The position numbers were made by a program, and so were the translations under genes. A stretch of 64,000 nt of DNA, taken from Pithys albifrons albifrons (taxonomy: Eukaryota > Chordata > Aves > Passeriformes > Thamnophilidae). The notes beneath the pieces were generated by a model. The model was not told the DNA's origin and made no database searches. It saw nothing but the letters and a program-made list of their open reading frames with translations. Location of the stretch: contig NC_092480.1 in assembly GCF_047495875.1 (NCBI RefSeq), positions 1,612,001 to 1,676,000 of the forward strand. Direction: 5' to 3'. The stretch's first letter is position 1. Each line of letters begins with the position of its first letter. Positions 60,290 through 64,000 of the stretch are shown one piece after another.

Positions 60290-60830
60290 GTAGGTCTCTC
60301 ATTCCATTCATGTTCCTGGGGATCTCTATCCAGGACCATTGCAGGACTCTCATTCCATTCATGTTCCTGGGGATCTCTATCTAGACCATTGCAGGACTCT
60401 GTGGCTCTCATTCCATTCATGTTCCTGGGGATCTCTATCTAGACCATTGCAGGACTCTGTAGCTCTCATTCCATTCATGTTCCTGGGGATCTCTATCCAG
60501 GACCATTGCAGGACTCTGTGGCTCTCATTCCATTCATGTTCCTGAGGATCTCTATCCAGGACCATTGCAGGACTCTGTGGCTCTCATTCCATTCATGTTC
60601 CTGAGGATCTCTATCCAGGACCATTGCAGGACTCTGTAGCTCTCATTCCATTCATGTTCCTGGGGATCTCTATCCAGGACCATTGCAGGACTCTCATTCC
60701 ATTCATGTTCCTGGGGATCTCTATCCAGGACCATTGCAGGGCTCTCATTCCATTCATGTTCCTGGGGATCTCTATCTAGACCATTGCAGGACTCTCATTC
60801 CATTCATGTTCCTGGGGATCTCTATGAACA
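60290..60830. repeat. 49-60-nt minisatellite, 10 copies
   Basis: CTCATTCCATTCATGTTCCT and GGGGATCTCTATCCAGGACC recur ten times. Units come in a short and a long form, the long one having an extra CTGTGGCT or CTGTAGCT. It lies upstream of BTG4. Confidence 0.95.
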
Positions 60831-63357
60831 GATGATGATTTATTTCAGTTTTGAGGTGTCCCATGCAGAGTGGGAATGGCTCTGTTTGGGAGCAGCTCCT
60901 CAAAGGTGGGAGTTGTGCTCCTGGTTTAAAACTTTGAGCAAGAATTGCCTGGGCACAGCCAGAGAGCAGCTGAGGAGCTGCTTCTCCCTTTTGCTGTCTC
61001 AGGGAGTTGTGTCTCCAGTGGCAGAAAAAAAGGAACTGCCAAGACAAGAGTTAAATGAAGGCAGAAAGAGCTGAGTGTTTAAACTGGCTCTAATGGGGCT
61101 GTGGAAGTGGCAGCCAAGTTTCAGTCCTGGGAGTGGATTGTGCTACAAAACAGGGACAGGAAACACAGAGTGTGAAGGCACAAATTGGCTGAAGGGCCCA
61201 GATTTTAAAAATGTGCCTTAAACTTTGCATTTCTGGCTCTTTCTGGGCTTCCTTTCTCTCCACTCTCACAGTCCTTTGCTCTTTAGATTCTTTCTGCATC
61301 ACAAAAGACTGAAAAGACTCACCAAGGGTTTTAGTAGAACTTCTGGTTTTAAGGAATGAGTATTGAAACAGCAATAGATAATAAAATACTGTGTACTGGT
61401 ATATGAAACAATGTAATAACATATAAATAATACATGATAAGATATAAATAAGACATGATGAAAAAAATCCATATGTCTTCTCTCCCTTTTTCTCCCATAT
61501 CAAAATACCCCCTTAACAAATGGGGACCACTCCAGAAATCAAGTCTGGGGTGGGTGATGAGCCTTTAGGAAGAACTCTCAGCAGTGCCAGGGCTGGGGCT
61601 GGCACAGAACCCCCAGGGCTGTGCCCACAGCAGTTCCCTCTCTGTGCTCTGCTCCTGCTGCTTGGGATGTCACACAAACCCTGAGTCATCCCTTCCCTTT
61701 CCCATGGAGAACAAGGGAATAACGGTGCTTTTTGTAGGACAACAGGAAACCACTGCTGGGAGAGTCTGCACAGCACATTTTTCAGCCTCTTTCCAGGCAG
61801 CCTGGGGAGGTTTGTGCTCTCTGCTCTCTGTCTGCAGCTCACCAGAATTAGCTCTGGGCAGCACAAGAGCATTCCTGAGCAGGCACGTTGGGCTGAGCCC
61901 GAGGTTTATTCTGGAGATTAAACTTGCTTTAAAAGTGCTGGGTTGTTTTCTGATCTGAGTGGGTTCCCCTGCAAGCCCTGCAGGCCACGTTTGCAGCCAC
62001 AGGGGCTCTGTGCTTTTCAAAAATCTGCTTCGTGGTGACACGTCAGAACAACAGAAATAAGAGTTCTCCAGGGACTGGAGCCTCATGATCACAAAGATTT
62101 TGCTGCAGCGTAGAGAGAAGTGGATGTTTTTTTAAAAACTGGAGGCAACTACCACAGATCTGAGGGGGTTTAACTGCACTGGCAAAACTGATGTCCAGGG
62201 AAACACCAAAGAGCAAGATTTGCCACCTACAAATGATGGATAATGCACATGATTGTAATTTGTGAAGTTCTTCTCAGTCTGTTTAGTCCACTCAGGGCTT
62301 CATGCACAGTCCCAGGCACACAGATGGTGTCTCCTCTAGGGATGATGCTGGTTTTCCTGCCAAAGCTTAGGAAGTTGCTGCTGTCTCTGATTTCTGTGAC
62401 CTCATGTCATTTTTTCTCAGTATCAGATTACAATCGAATGAAATATGTGATCTCTTCCTACAAACCTTGTTTTCCTTTTATTCTTGAGCTATCCAGTTTA
62501 AAATAACATTCTCACTGCAAAGCAGTGCAGGGAGTCCCTCCCCTGCCCTGGAGGGAATAACTGGATCATGATTTCCTTGTGGGTCTGACCCTCACCCAGT
62601 TCAGTCTCAGGAATTGCCCAGTCACTGTTCTTGCCTCAGTAAATGCTGGTTTGGATCAGTGAGACACAACAGTGGATGAGGCTTTGAAGCATCTCCTGCC
62701 TTCCTCCTTTCTCCAACATGTTCAGGCAGGCCCTGGGAGTTGGGAAATTCTGTGCCAGAGGAGTGAAGGGAGTGGATTCCACAAAGAGCACCCTGAATCC
62801 CTCCAGCAGCTCTTCTGTTGGGCTCCTTGTTCCCATGGCTCACACCTGAAGGCAGCTCAGCAGCAAACAAACCTTCCCCAGGTGACTCAGGTGACAGCCT
62901 TGCAGGCAGGCAGGAGGGAGGGGGCATTTTTTGGGTGCTGGAGGCAAAACTGGGGTCAAACTTTGCACATTTGCAACCACAAAGAGGGGGAAATGTAAGC
63001 GAAGCTCTTGGCACTTCATCCACTTGGCTCTAATTATTCAGGTTGTCATCGATACAGAAGGAAAGTCCTGAGAACTTTTAACCTGGGGGGGTTTTAACAT
63101 CAAGTTGGGGGGTTATTTTGCTGTTAGTGGCACAGAAAGCAGAGCAGCAGAGAGTGTTTCTGGCTTCCCATTCCAGGGGCAAGAAAACCTGGCTGGTTTA
63201 ATTAGGTGGATTCATCGAACTCAAATCCTTCACACTTGTCACTGACCTGAAGGAAACATGGCCCTGGGTGTCCTATTTGGGTAAAAACAGCTAAGAAAGA
63301 AAATCACCAAACAAAAACTTGCACAGTGTGAGATCTGCTAAACAACAGCCAACAAAC
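60831..63357. other. Non-coding right flank
   Basis: No gene is supported. I looked for miR-34b/c, which lie upstream of BTG4 in mammals, by their AGGCAGTGT seed-containing cores on both strands and found none. They may be beyond the window. Confidence 0.5.
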
Positions 63358-63770
63358 TGCTCCCAAAGAGGAGGAGCATCCCAGCAGATTTAGCCAAACC
63401 CAGGCTGGATATCCCAGTGTTCTGGCTGGCAGGATAAATGGGATAAATGAGGAGATATCTGTGCCTTTATTAAGTGATGCTGTTGGGGGTTTGTGCTCCC
63501 AAAGAGGAGGAACATCCCAGCAGATTTAGCCAAACCCAGGCTGGATATCCCAGTGCTGTGACTGGCAGGATAAATGGGATAAATGAGGAGATATCTGTGC
63601 CTTTATTAAGTGATGCTGTTGGGGGTTTGTGCTCCCAAAGAGAAGGAACATCCCAGCAGATTTAGCCAAACCCAGGCTGGATATCCCAGTGCTGTGACTG
63701 ACAGGATAAATGGGATAAATGAGGAGATCTTTGTGCCTTTTGTTAAGTGATGCTGTTGGGTTTTAATCCT
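63358..63770. repeat. 136-nt tandem repeat, three copies
   Basis: CTCCCAAAGAGGAGGAGCAT, TTAGCCAAACCCAGGCTGGA and GGATAAATGGGATAAATGAG recur at 136-nt spacing (starts near 63,360, 63,496 and 63,632). Copies are over 90 percent alike by eye. Confidence 0.92.
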
Positions 63771-64000
63771 TATTAGGAAACCCAGTGTATCAGAGCCTGG
63801 ACATTCATGGGACTGATCCAGAGCTCCCTGAAATGAGTGGAAATCTGTCCAAAGGCTTCAGTGGGATTCAGATCAGGCCCTTCACCCAGCCCAAGAATTC
63901 CAGGCCAGATTAAATGCTTGGTCTCCTGGGTCACCAGGCAAGCCTAGACATGAGCTGGGGAGGGAAAGGCTCAGCCCCAGTTCCTCCAGTAACTGCAGGC
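63771..64000. other. Right edge, no feature
   Basis: Unique sequence with no recognised element. Confidence 0.5.

Noticed and set aside
60290..60830. CRISPR-like look of regularly spaced repeats
   Set aside because: There are no unique spacers: the whole unit repeats, and the genome is a vertebrate's. The same applies to the other arrays.
60831..64000. miR-34b/c expected upstream of BTG4
   Set aside because: No match to the miR-34 core was found on either strand by eye. The genes may lie past the right edge.

Overview
The window looks like nuclear DNA from a songbird. It has reverse-oriented CR1 LINE 3' ends (ending in ATAGAATCATAGAATGG), a tRNA-Ile-headed SINE with a CR1 tail like zebra finch TguSINE1, avian-type LTRs, very short introns, and minisatellites in or beside almost every gene. 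BTG4 at the right end suggests synteny with human 11q23 (POU2AF1-POU2AF2/3-BTG4), carried on a small chromosome in birds. The synteny is recalled, not computed.

Layout: 1-13,000 holds no gene I can support, only CR1 copies, a probable LTR and unique sequence. From 13,039 to 23,650 (+) a 13-exon model (613 codons) with continuous reading phase encodes a nuclear IkappaB-like protein: an OCA (Oct-coactivator) motif near the N-terminus, then ankyrin repeats most like IkappaB-zeta, with an eroded C-terminal repeat region. The ankyrin exon at 20,190-20,336 is followed by 15 tandem copies of its own 3' end, each carrying a GTAAGT splice donor. 23,650-33,700 holds the 3' UTR, a SINE, a CCAACC-type array and a second CR1 cluster.

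From 33,729 to 56,436 (+) I reconstruct a 31-exon gene (1,803 codons, all phases consistent) for a type I membrane protein. It has a signal peptide, GCC2/GCC3-like cysteine-rich repeats, one membrane helix, coiled coil, a block of repeats around G-x-DPxTG-x-PVLG, and a long helical tail. I do not recognise it as a named human gene. At least five of its introns carry tandem arrays, including about 33 nearly identical copies of a 40-nt GC-rich unit.

BTG4 lies convergently on the minus strand (57,682-59,394), complete in four coding exons. The rest, to 64,000, is non-coding with two more tandem repeats. The three genes do not form an evident pathway. The most interesting items are the OCA-ankyrin gene with its multiplied splice donor and the large unnamed receptor-like gene.
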